A stretch of 64,000 nucleotides of DNA from Heterohyrax brucei (taxonomy: Eukaryota > Chordata > Mammalia > Hyracoidea > Procaviidae): positions 70,953,296-71,017,295 of the forward strand of contig CM053142.1 in the NCBI GenBank assembly GCA_028571685.1. Reading direction: 5' to 3'. Within the stretch, counting starts at the first letter, position 1, and each line of letters begins with the position of its first letter. Below, piece after piece: positions 1 to 10,820 of the stretch. The translations under genes were made by a program, and so were the position numbers. Below the pieces are notes generated by a model. It searched no databases and was not told where the DNA came from. It saw nothing but the letters and a program-made list of their open reading frames with translations.

Positions 1-1000
1 ACCCTGGATTGTAAGTACTTTTCTTTCGAAGTCACCAATTTATGTATTCCATTTTTTACTATAGCATATTCTATTTACAGTTGTTTCCCTTAATTGTCCT
101 TTGTATTATACCTCCTCTTTGATATCACTGTGGCCTCTAAGCCACTGTCTGTCTCTCTCTACATCCCCCTCCTCCTCAACTCACTGCTGGTTTTATAGGG
201 TTCCCTGTGCAGTTTAGATTTTCCAGCCAGCCAAGTCCTTAACACCTGTCATATGTTTCTTCTGTTGTCTGTTTCACACAAGTCAACTTAAGACTCATCC
301 TTTTATCCCCCTGTACCTGGAATGTTGATTGCTACTGAAAGGCAATTACAAAATTGCTCAAATTAATGCCACTGTAATTCAAGTTCTCCACCCTCCAATG
401 TACTCCTAACTCGGTCAGGCAATCTCCAGTGTTTCCCTTATCCCACAGTTTTCTACACTGACAATTTTAAACACTCCTCTCTGTTGTATTGTATTCACTA
501 TTGTAACTGAAGAGAAAACAAGATATGATCTTAGTGACATGGAAGGAGCAGTTACCACATACCTGTTGGCTGAATTTCTCACAGAAATTTTGTGGACGCA
601 TGTTGGGGCAGGAATAATGGTATTCTGAATGTTTTCTGCATTATTTCCTGGTCACTAGACTACGGACAGGCTTTCCATATGTGTATCTGTAATGAAAGAG
701 CAGTCTTACAGAAGCAGATATTTAACATAAATTACACAGACATTTCCTCACCTTATTTGATCCATTCATGTATCAATCTTGTTCATCTAAAGAATTATAT
801 TAAGAACTATCTAGAGAGGTTACTTCTAAGACCTCCTTAACTCATGTATTTTAGAGGATAAATGAGAAATTAGGTAGGAAAGCAGTAGCTATCAACCCAA
901 ATGCCATATATGAGCATGGTCATAATGAGTCAGTTTGATTTGCTGCACATGGTGGAAGAACATGATGCGAAGTCGGATTTAGTCTTTTGGTTCTTGACGT
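1..1000. other. Intergenic sequence, nothing assigned
   Basis: I see no gene, exon or clear repeat here. The open frames are short and have no recognisable domain. Pyrimidine-rich stretches near 120-240 may be remains of an old LINE, but I cannot name one. Confidence 0.4.
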
Positions 1001-1016
1001 CCATTGTGCAGATTAC

Positions 1017-1155
1017 CCACAATGAAAAAGAGGAAGACTCTCAGCAAAATGGATTGACACAGTGGCTGCAACGATGGGCTTGAACATTGCAGTGATTGTA
1101 AGGGTGGTGCAAGACTGAGCAGTGTTTTGTACTGTTCACAGGGTCGAAGGCAACT
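1017..1155 (+). repeat. RTE LINE 3' tail fragment
   Basis: The stretch reads as the 3' end of the RTE element seen elsewhere in the window, with an arginine/lysine-rich coding end followed by the 'gattgacacagtggctgcaa' type segment. The same segment recurs near 23,180, 40,850 and 63,930. It is a 5'-truncated copy. Sequence from 1,156 to about 1,660 has no assigned feature. Confidence 0.7.
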
Positions 1156-1664
1156 AACAACACTGAAATTACCTGGGGTACACTTTGAGCTGCAGATTCC
1201 TGAGTCTTTCCTCAGGTTCATGTTCATACTCTCTGGAGGTGGGACCAGAGACCTACGTTTTAACTGAGCATTCCCATGGAACCTGGTGGCCATTCCAGGC
1301 TGAAACCAAAGCCTTAGTCCTAACTGTGAAGTAAATGAGGTTTGTCCTCATCTTCCCAAGCTTCCTGTTTTCATAGTACTCCCCACCAACCCCACAAAAT
1401 CCCTATAAGTCCTGATAGGTAATAAATCATTTAATAAATTTAAATAGCTCTGTTGAATCTTTTTTCTATCTGGCTCAAATGCTTTCTGGTGGACAAATTT
1501 AAAACATCAGGACTAGTAGAGGATGAAAACACATTTTTCATGCTGTTAAGAAAAGCAAGACGAGAAATTTCTCTTTCCTGCTGAAGTGGAGGATGCTCTG
1601 TTACACACTAAAGTGTAACCAGGAAAGAAATTTCTCTGATATTTATTTTTTTAATTCTACCATG

Positions 1665-1890
1665 TATGTGTGAGGGCAGTGGTGGTTCTCGCCATTCGTG
1701 CAGGAGAGCAGGGTTAGAGTCCCAGCCTTGTGTGCAGCTGCCGTCGTCTGTCAGTGGAAGCTGGTGAGTTGCTGTGATGCTGAAGAGGTACAGAGGAGCT
1801 TCTACAGTAACATAGACTAGGAAGAAAGGCCTGGTGATCTACTTTCAAAATGCCTTCCACTGAAAACACTGTGGATCACAAAGGAATGAC
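1665..1890 (+). repeat. AfroSINE, long form
   Basis: Matches the long SINE at 47,600-47,935: a head with 'gcagtggtggttctcgcc', a middle with 'gtgcagctgccgtc', and the 'ggaagaaaggcctggtgatc' block. The 3' end is degraded. Confidence 0.65.
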
Positions 1891-2084
1891 TCCAAAGTGT
1901 ATGATGTCATCGTGTGTTGGGTGCAGACTCATCAGCAGCTAGCAAGAGCCATGCCCACCTGTCAGTTTAAGGTAGAGGGTGTCCCTAACTTCTCCCCTAC
2001 TACTTTTCGTGTTTCTTCATGGCTTAGGAAATTGAGAGCAATAAAGAAGATGGAGAGGGCAGGATGCAGCATAGTACAGCAGTT

Positions 2085-2225
2085 ATGATCATGAGTTCCA
2101 GAGCCAGATGGCCTCATGTTCAGTTTTCCTTTTCATAAATCAGATAATGAATAGTGTTGTTATGAATGAGAAAAAATCCTATGGAGAGTACTTAGCACAG
2201 TGACTGGGCTATATAAGTGTGTTAC
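2085..2225 (+). repeat. MIR SINE remnant
   Basis: Has the MIR order: 'gttccagagccagatggcc', then a 'cataaatcagataatga' segment and 'gagtacttagcacagtg' near the 3' end. Old and diverged. Confidence 0.6.
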
Positions 2226-2620
2226 ATATGATTAGGTTTCTTTGTTTATTTTTAGTGATGGAGACAGTCTAGAAAACTGGTGAAGAGCTTGGGGTCTGGA
2301 GCCGGACTGCTAATTTCCAGTTCTACTGTTTATTATCATAGGAAACTGAGCTCAGTTCTGACTCAGGTGGCCATGTGTACCACAGAATGAAACACTGCCT
2401 AGTCCTGTACCATCGTCACAATTATCACTATGCTTCAGCCCGTTGTTGCAGCTACTGTGTCAATCTGTCTCATTGACAGTCTTCATCTGTTTTGCTGACC
2501 CTCTATGAAGCCATATGTTTCTTCAGGTGTCGATTCCTCCTAACAACACGTTCAAAGTATGTAAGATGTAGTGTCACCATCTTTGCTTCCAAGGATCACT
2601 CTGGTCATACTTCTTTCAAG

Positions 2621-2782
2621 AAAATTTGTTCGATGAGACATGTATGGAGCAGAGAGGAATAGTGTGCTGTCACCGGACAGGGAGAGCGGTAGAAGCTGCA
2701 TATAGGTGGGCATGTAAATTTATACGGGAATGTACATTTTCACTCAGTCATGTCAAATTAAAAAAAAAAAAAAATTTGTTCG
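2621..2782 (+). mobile_element. L1 3'-end insertion with 12-bp target site duplication
   Basis: A 5'-truncated L1 tail of about 140 bp ends in an A-run at 2,761-2,774 and is flanked by the direct repeat AAAATTTGTTCG (2,621-2,632 and 2,771-2,782). Removing it restores the RTE reading. The same L1 tail in the other orientation is at 24,080-24,290. Confidence 0.75.
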
Positions 2783-3426
2783 TACTTTTGGCAGCCCATG
2801 GTATATTCAGTCTTCTCTAACACCAGAAATCTGAAGGCACTAATTCTTCTCCTGTCTTCCTTGTTCCTTGTTTAGCCTTCACATGCATATGATCCTTTTG
2901 GAAATATCATGACTTGGGTGCACATTAGTCTTTAAGGTGACATCTTTGCTTTTTAACACTATAAAGCAGTCTGTTGTAGCAAATTTGTCCAGTGCAATGC
3001 ATTTTTTGATTTCTTGACTGCAGCTTCTATAGGTGTTGATTATGGATCCAAATAAAATGCAATCCTTGATAACTTCAATCTTTTATCCATTTATCATGAT
3101 GTTGCTTATTCATCTAGTTGTGAGGATCTTTAGCAAAATTTTACTTGTGTGTGATATTAATGATATTGCTCAATAATTTCTACTTTGGTTGAATCCATTT
3201 TCTAGGTAGTAGATCTCTTCTAGTTGGTTGGCCAGTTAACTGTTTTCCAAATTTCTTGATGTACACAAGTGAGCACTTTTAGTGCTGCATTTGTTTTTTC
3301 GAACATCTCAATTGATATTCCTCAATTCCTGGAGCCTTGTTTTTTGTCAATGCTTTCAAAACAAATTTAACTTCTTTTTCAGGATTGTAGTTTTCTGATC
3401 ATAGGAGGTCTGATAATTAATTGTTC

Positions 3427-3992
3427 TAAGTTCTACATACCCTATTGCTGAATATCACTGAGTCACCTGCAAAGCACTCTGCTTGGGAAGCTATACACTG
3501 ATGGCAGTGCCTAGTCCACCCTTCAAAGCAATTTTGGAACTCTTTCTGGAACGCCCATTGCTCATGGTGGCAAGGTAACAAGTTTGCGAACTTAATTGTG
3601 TAATACAGTCTGTGCCACAACTGGCTCTGAGTCTTATTATGTCTGATGATACTGAGCGTTTTCGTTGTCTCTTTACTCAGATGTAAGGGAATTTTTAGTC
3701 AGTAAACGAATAACCGTATTGGAACACCCTCTGTACTCATCTAACCTGGCCCCCAACGACTTTTTTCTTTACTCAGAGACAAAGAAAATATTAAAAGTAA
3801 GACATTCTGAGGACACCCAGGACATCAAGGGTAATATCATGACGACTCTGATGGCCATTCTAGAAGAAGAGTTCCAAAACTGCTTTGAAGGGTGGACTAG
3901 GTGCTGATGTTGGTGTTTTGCAAAGGGAGTACTTTGAAAGTGACTGTAGTGATATTCAACAATGTGGTATGTAACACTTTTTCTAGGATGAC
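3427..3992 (+). mobile_element. Mariner-family remnant with inverted arms (copy 1)
   Basis: The plus strand from about 3,686 encodes a decayed mariner transposase C-terminal part, with 'NLAPNDFF' resembling the catalytic SPDLAPxDFF segment and 'EEEFQNCFEGWTR' near the end. The minus strand at 3,427-3,590 encodes a second copy of the same C-terminal part ('FQNCFEGWTRH...CIASQAECFAGD'). The two ends are therefore inverted copies of about 130 bp. Copy 2 at 13,368-13,866 has the same structure and the same junction. An 83-bp foreign segment (3,603-3,685) sits between arm and body. Confidence 0.75.
3603..3685 (+). repeat. 83-bp direct duplication, copy A (inside mariner)
   Basis: Matches 4,600-4,682 at 82 of 83 positions, the one difference being G against A near base 60. 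Copy 2 of the mariner lacks this segment at the same place, so it is an addition to the mariner. Confidence 0.9.
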
Positions 3993-4599
3993 TTTGTGGA
4001 CTTAGTTGGAATTCCTCGTGTGCTACCTCTTGAAATGGTTGCATGTCAACCAACTCTTTTGGTACAATGACTTGGTTTCATTTTTTGCATCTTCTTTTGA
4101 TGCTTCCTGCATTTTTAAGTATTTTACCTGTGGAATCCTTCACTACTGCAATCTAAGGCTTGAAGTTTGTCTTCAGTTATTTCAGCTTGAGAAATACAGA
4201 ACACGTTCACCCCTTTTGGCTTCCTATTTCCACCTCTTTGCACGTGTCATTATGGTACTTCGCTTGGTCCTCTCAAGCTGCCATCCGAAATCATCTGTTC
4301 AGTTCTTTTTATTCCATCATTTCTTCCTTTTTGTTTAAGCTACCTGATGTTCAAGAGGAAGTTTCAGAGTCTCTTCTGAAATCCAATTTGGCCTTTTCTG
4401 TATTTTTACTGACATTTTCCTTTCTTCATACATGATGTCCTTAATGACATCCACAGCTTGGCTGGTCTTCAGTCATTGTGTTCAGTGCAACGAATCTGTT
4501 CTTTAGATGGTCTGTGACCTCAAGTGGGATATATTTAAGGTCATATTTTTCATTTTTGTGGGCTTTTTCCAATTTTCTTTAGTTTCTAGTTGAACTTGC

Positions 4600-4682
4600 A
4601 TACAGTCTGTGCCACAACTGGCTCTGAGTCTTATTATGTCTGATGATACTGAGCGTTTTCATTGTCTCTTTACTCAGATGTA
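4600..4682 (+). repeat. 83-bp direct duplication, copy B (in RTE)
   Basis: Partner of 3,603-3,685. Flanking sequence on both sides reads as continuous RTE, so this is the likely source copy. Confidence 0.9.
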
Positions 4683-5440
4683 GTCGATTTGATTACTGTG
4701 TATTCAACCTGGCAAGGTTCATGTGTGTAGTCACTGTTCATGTTGGTGAAAAAAGTATTTATGATGAAGAACTCATTGGTCTTGTAAAATTCAGTCACGT
4801 GATCTCTGGCATCATTTCTATCACCAAGGCCATATTTTGCAACTCCCAATCCTCCTTCCCTTCCAATCACTGGTTATTATCAGTGTATCCTGACTGAGTG
4901 TCTGATCAGTTTCAAACTACAGAAGTGGTTAAAAAATCACATTTTCTTCATCTGTGGACTTGGTTGGTGTGTGAATTTGAATAGTAGTCATATTAACTCA
5001 TTTTTCTTGTTCCAATATGGATATTATCCTATCCATGATAGCACTGTACTTCAGGATCGATCTTGAAATGGTCTTTTTGACAATGAATGCAACACCATTC
5101 CTCTTCAACTTGTCATTCCTGGCATAGTAGATCTCATGATTATCTGATTCAAAATGGCCCATATCTGTGCATTTCATCTCATTAATGCCTAAGATATTCT
5201 AGGAATGCATTCCACTTCATTTTTGGTGATTTACAATTTTTCTTGATTCATGCTTTGTACATGCTGTGTTCCCGTTATTAATAGACATTTGCAGTTATTT
5301 GTCCTCATTTTGAGTCATACCACCTTAGCAAATGAAGATCCTAAAAGCCTGACTGTATACACATCATTAAGGTCAATTCTATTCTGAGGAAGCAGCTCTT
5401 CCCCTGTCATATTTTGAATGGCTTCCAACCCAGGGCTCAT

Positions 5441-5690
5441 CTTCTGGCATTGTGTCATACAGTGTTCTGCTGCTATTCATAAGGTTTTTGTTGGCTAATT
5501 CTTCTCAGATGTAGACTTCTGGGTCCTTCATAGATTGTCTTAGTCTGGAAGTACAACTGAATCCTGTCTGTTACAGGTGAGCCTGTTGGTATCTGAGTAC
5601 TGGTGGCATGCATACAGCATCACAGAAACATACAAGCCCCTTTAGTATTACAAAATGACAGACAAGTGGGGATTTGTACCCTAGGTTCCT
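5441..5690 (-). repeat. AfroSINE-related repeat, second type
   Basis: Minus-oriented repeat with 'gtcttagtctggaagt', 'ggtggcatgcatacagcatc' and 'aaaatgacagacaagtggg' blocks. Related pieces are at 22,355-22,520 and 29,185-29,490. It may be the 5' part of the RTE rather than a separate SINE. Confidence 0.5.
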
Positions 5691-5809
5691 CATTTCCTTT
5701 CATTCTAATTTTCAACTCTTCTGACCTTCTCCTCTTTCCTTTCAGGCAAATGTTGCCCTTTGGACCTCATAACATTGATTTTTCTTAGGAACATGATCGT
5801 CTAAAGTGC

Positions 5810-6040
5810 TGTTCTTTACGTTATGGGCCTGTCTGTGGTTCGTCTGCAAGGCGGTCTTTGGGAATGTCTTCAGTACCACTATAAAAGAGTGTCTTAGGAC
5901 ATAGTCCAATCTCTGTCAGACCAGTAGTGTATTTTTCTGTCATGAGTTTGATTTTTTGTTCTATAATTTTATTTCTACTCTGTCTGGTGCCATTTATTGT
6001 GATCTCAGTCAGAACAGTTGGTGTTAGTAACTCGGTACTA
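5810..6040 (-). repeat. L1 3' UTR fragment
   Basis: Antisense L1 3' UTR wording ('ccaatctctgtcagaccagt', 'attgtgatctcagtcagaac') like that at 6,700-7,030. Isolated fragment. Confidence 0.55.
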
Positions 6041-6329
6041 TCTAGCTCTTCTGGTGTTAATTTTGCTTTTAATGATAGATAGCCACTTAACTCATATGAA
6101 TGAAAATACAGTAATAAAATTCCAGTCATCGGTGCCAGGCCAGTTTAAAAAGCACTCGGTAAATATTTGTGGAAAGAAAGGATAAGTATAATAATTCATT
6201 GCCATTTACTGGCTAAAGTAATACTTGTATAAGCAGAAAAAATACCTCAAAAAAGAAATAATCTGAAATACAATGGGGAAATATTTTAAGTAACATTGAA
6301 GGAGGGCAGAGTAGTAGATAAAGAGGATG

Positions 6330-6430
6330 GAATCAGTTGTCAGACTGTTTTGGATGGAATCCCAGGTCACCTACTTACTGTATCAACTAAAGAAAATTAC
6401 ACAGGCTCTGTGAACTGTTCACAAACTGTC
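6330..6430 (+). repeat. MIR remnant
   Basis: Short stretch with MIR-like 'atcccaggtcacctacttac' core. Weak match by eye. A SINE tail scrap follows at about 6,455-6,500. Confidence 0.4.
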
Positions 6431-9222
6431 AATTTAAAGATTAAAATCCCTTGTTGTTGAGTCAGTTATGACTCATAGTGAGCCTATAGATTTCCAAGAT
6501 TGTAATCTTTTTTTAAAAAAATATTTTATTGTGCTTTAAGTGAAAGTTTAAAAATACAGTCAAGTCATTTTGTCATATGAAACCCTGTACACACACCTCT
6601 ATGCAACTGTAGCTGCTGTCTCCACCCTGTGACAGCACACTACTCTATTCTACTGTGTACTTCTTGTATTCATTCAGCCAACTCCTGTCCCCTCCTCTCC
6701 ACCCTCTCATCTCACCTCTGAACGTGAGTTACTCTGACAGCCTCACATATATATTTAAACCAAAAAGCACACACTTCGCCAGCATCGCTCTGTGTCTTAT
6801 AGCCCGATCCAGTCCTTATCTGGAGAGCTGTCTGCAGTACTGGTTTCAGCTCTGGGCTAACAGTGAGTCCAGGGCCATGTCCTTACAGGACCCTCTAGGA
6901 TATTGGACCATCCAATCCTGTCTTTTAATAGAGTCCTTGATCTGTACCCATTTTTCTCCTGCTACACCAGTGACTCTACATTATATTCCCTGTCAGAGCA
7001 GTCATTGGTGGCGACCAGACACCATCTAGTTCTTGTTGTCTCACGCTGATGTAGTCTCCCAATCATGTGACCCCTTCTGTCTCCTGAGCTCCTATTTTCC
7101 TCCTGTCTTTGATGTCCTTCATTCTCCTCTGCTCCAAGTGAATTAGGACCAACTGATTTTCCCTAGAGGCAGCTTGCTAGCTTTTAAGATCCCAGGTGTC
7201 ACTCACAAAAGTGGGATGCATAAGATTTTGACCTGGACACCCCCTGAAAGCATGGTCCCCAGACTCCTCTCCCTGCAACTTAGACCTTTGAAATATTGGA
7301 CTGTGTGTAGGAAACCTTGTAGCTTTTGGTGTAGTCCAGAGTATTCATCTCTTTTCTACTGCATGCTATCATTTCCTTCAGTTAACTAAATTCCTATCTA
7401 CTGTGTAACCTGTGAATATCCATCTCCCTCCCTTCCTCCCGTGTAACCATTAAAGATTATTTTCTTCTGTGCTTAAACCTTTTCCTGAGTCCTTATTATA
7501 GTGGTCCCATACAATGTTTGTCCTGTTGTGACTAATCATACTTAGCACGAGTTTTTCCAAATGACTCCATGTTAACAGATGTTTCCCACGATCATGATGG
7601 TTTGTGATCATTGCATAGTGTTCAGTTATGTGAATATACCATAGCTTCTTTATCCACTGTCTACTAATGGACACTAGGCTGATTCCATCTGTCTGCTATT
7701 GTGTGCAGTGCTGCAATAAACATTTGTGTGTGTGTATCTGTTCATGTGACAGCCCTTGTTTCTCTAGCATATATTATAAGCAGTGAGATCTTACAGTATT
7801 TCTACTTCTAGCTTTTGAAGAAAATGCCGCATTGATTTACTTTGGCTGTACCATTTTACATTCCCACCGGCAGTGTAGAAGAGTCCCAGTCTTTCCACAA
7901 CCTGTTTAACATTTATTGTTTTGTGTTTTTTGGATTCATGCCAGCCCTGTTGGTGTGAGATGATATCTCATTATAGTTATGATCTGGGTTTCTCTAATGG
8001 CCAAAAATCGTAGCATTTCCTCATGTATCTTTTAGCTGTCTGGCTGTCTTCTTTGGTGAAGTGCCTGTTCATAGCCTTTGCCCATTTTGCAGTTGGGTTA
8101 TTTGTCTCTCCCTTGCTGAGGTTTTGTAGGACCTTGTAGAGTATGAATATTAGACAGTGATAAGGTTCTTTGTTGCTAAGATTTTTTCCCAGTCTGTAGA
8201 TAGTCTTTATGTTCTTTCGGTGAAGCTTTGGATAAGCTGAAGTGTTTGGTTTTTAGGAATTCCCATTTATCTTTTTTTTTTTGTCCCCTGGTGTTTGTAC
8301 ATTGTTAGTATTATTTTGTAGTCTGTTTCTTTGGCATGTATTAGAGCTCCCAGCATTGTCTCTATTTTTCTTCCGCGATCTTTATTGTTTTAGACTTTAT
8401 ATTTAGGTCTTTGATCCATTTTGAATTAATTTTTGTGCAATGTATGAGAAAGAGATCTTGTTTCATGTTTTTGAAGATCGATACCTGATTTTACCAACAC
8501 CACAAGAGACTGCTTTTTCCTGCAATTCATGAAGTTCAGGCCTTTGTCAAATATCAGCTGCACATAAGGGGATGGTATGGATTCTCTATTCTGTTCCGTT
8601 GTTCTGTGTATCTGTTTTCTTACAAGTACCAGGTTGTTTTGACTACTGTAGCAGTGTAGTATGTTCTAATGTCAGGTAATACGAGGTCTCCCACTTTGTT
8701 CTTTTTCAGTAATGCTTTCGTTATCTGGGGCTTCTTCCCTTTCCATATGAAGCTGGTGATTTGTTTCTCCATCTCATTAAAAAGTGGCATTGTCATTTGT
8801 ATTGGGATTGCATTGTGTCTATAGGTTGCTTTTGGTAGAATAGATATTTTTACAATGTTAATTCTTTCTACCTATGAGCAAGGTAGGTTTCTCCACTTAT
8901 GTAGATCTCTTTTGGTTTCTTGCAGTGGGGTCTTGTAGTTTTCTTTGTATAGGTCTTTTATATCTCTTGTTAGATTTATTCCTAAGTATTTTATCTTCTT
9001 GGGGGCTGTTGTAAATGCTATCAATTTGGTGATTCTGCTTTGATGGTGCCTTTGTTGGTGCTAAGGAATCCAACTGATTTATTCATGTTTATCTTACATG
9101 TTGATACTTTGCTGAACTCTTGTATTACTTCCAGTAATTTCTTTGTGGATTCTTTAGGGTTTTCTGTGTATAAGATTATATCATCTGCAAACAGAGATAC
9201 TTTTACTTCTTCCTTGCTGTTT

Positions 9223-9745
9223 TAGTCAGCTAGTGCTGCTGTAACAGAAATACCACAAGTGGATGACTTTAACAAAGAAAAGTTTTTTCTTACAGAGTTC
9301 AGCAGACTAGAAGTCCAAATTCAGGGAATCGTTTTCAACTCTGGAGGAAGGTCCTTGTGTTGCATCAGTCTTTGGTCAGGGAGCATCTTGGCACCAGAAC
9401 CTGTAGTCTGAAGGATGTTCTCTACTCTCAATGCTGCTTTCTTGATGGTATGAGTTTCTCTTTCTTTTCACCTGTTGTAGGGTAAAAGGATAAAAGGTAG
9501 TACAAGCCACATTCTAGGGAAACTACCTTTACAATGGAGCAGGAAGGTGATCTTAGGAAGGTTATTATTACAGTCTCACCCTAATCCCTCTTTAACATAA
9601 TGCAGGCTATTAACCAGAGATTGAAACTAGGATTTACAGTAGAGGAATCACAAAATGGACAGCAATCACTCAGTACTTGGAATCATTACCCAGCCAAATT
9701 ACTACACACATTTTTGGGGGGACATAATTGAATCCATGACACTTA
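9223..9745 (-). mobile_element. MaLR-like LTR element inside L1
   Basis: Antisense copy of the family seen in sense at 15,672, 24,485 and 61,504. It starts with 'ttttagtcagctagtgctgc', the reverse complement of the conserved 3' end 'ctagatgactaaga', and ends with 'gaatccatgaca', matching the sense start 'catggattgagttg'. L1 ORF2 sequence resumes at about 9,746. Confidence 0.75.
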
Positions 9746-10274
9746 TCAATTTGGATGCCTGTTGTTTCTTTATCTTGTTTGGTTTCTCTGGCTAGAACTT
9801 CCAGCATAATGTTGAATAAAAGTGTTGACAGTGGGCATCCTTGTCTGGTTTCCATTCTCAAGGTGAACACCTTCAGGCTCTCTATTTAGGATGATGTTGA
9901 CTGTAGACTTTGTACAAATGCCTTTATTATTTTGAGGTGTTTGTCTTCTATTCTTATTTAGCGGAAAGTTTTTAACATGAATGGGTATTGGACTTTGGCA
10001 AATGCCTTTTCTGCATGAAATGGTAAAATCAGGTCATTCTCGTCTTGTATTTATGTGGTTGACTACATTGACTTGTTTTTCTAATGTTGAATGGTCATGG
10101 TGAATTTTCTTTTCGATATGTTGTTGAATTCTACAGTTTTGTTGAGGATTTTTGTATCTAAATTCGTGAAATATTGGTCTGTAATTTTCCTTTTTTGCTA
10201 TCTTCACCAGGTTTTAGTGTCAGGGTTATGTTGGCTTTATAAAATAAATTTGGGACTATGCCATCCTCTTTCTT

Positions 10275-10820
10275 CCTTCCTTTCTAATAAATTTTATTGT
10301 GAATAAGAAAAATTTAACAAATGATATCAATTTGCTGTAACACTCAGAACTTTCACAGCTACTCTGTTCTTCCCCTGGCCCCCATGACAGCACACTTCCT
10401 CCTTTCATCTGGAACTTTCTGTGGACCTTTTACAGAGATCTGAACCCCCTCACCTGATCATCTTGGCTCCCATGATGAGGCTCTAGAACAGCCCTGTGTG
10501 CATATTAAATTCTAAAATTTGTCCATAGTCAGCCATACTTCTTGTTTTGTGTAATCGAGTTCAGTCTTTGTCAAGAGAATTGGCTATGGTGTTGGATGTG
10601 GTTTAATGTTAGAAAGTTCAGGGTCATGCTCACAGGGCGCCCTCCAGTGTGACAGGCCAACAAATGTGGCCTTTTGGTAAAGTTCTGTCTCTGTCGTCTG
10701 ATCCTTCTCTTGCTGTTTCCTGGATTTCATATCATGTACCTCCTTTGGGCAGTTATTGGTGGTGGCCTGGCACCATCTAGTTCTTCTGGCCCTTGCTGAA
10801 GCTGTCACTGGCTCATTATT
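10275..10820 (-). mobile_element. L1 3' UTR fragment nested in the L1
   Basis: Interrupts L1 ORF2 antisense between 'gactatgccatcctcttt' and the segment resuming near 10,850. It has L1 3' UTR wording ('gcagttattggtggtggcct', 'accatctagttcttc') and a terminal 'attttattgtgaa' tail side. Confidence 0.65.

Larger units (their letters stand above)
2353..5440 (-). mobile_element. RTE/BovB-like LINE remnant (interrupted)
   Basis: Read on the minus strand this is a broken RTE-clade LINE whose 3' tail starts near 2,353. Segments match the intact-looking RTE piece at 57,165-58,112, for example the 'ccatttatcatgatgttgct' block near 3,090 and the 'cttttggcagcccatg' block near 2,785. The region near 4,680-5,200 corresponds to the upstream, endonuclease side of such elements. 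Stops and indels break all frames. It is interrupted by an L1 tail (2,633-2,770) and a mariner remnant (3,427-3,992). The upstream boundary is uncertain. Confidence 0.7.

Noticed and set aside
6655-7029. 124-codon plus-strand open frame as a gene
   Set aside because: It lies in antisense L1 3' UTR and has no domain; chance open frame.
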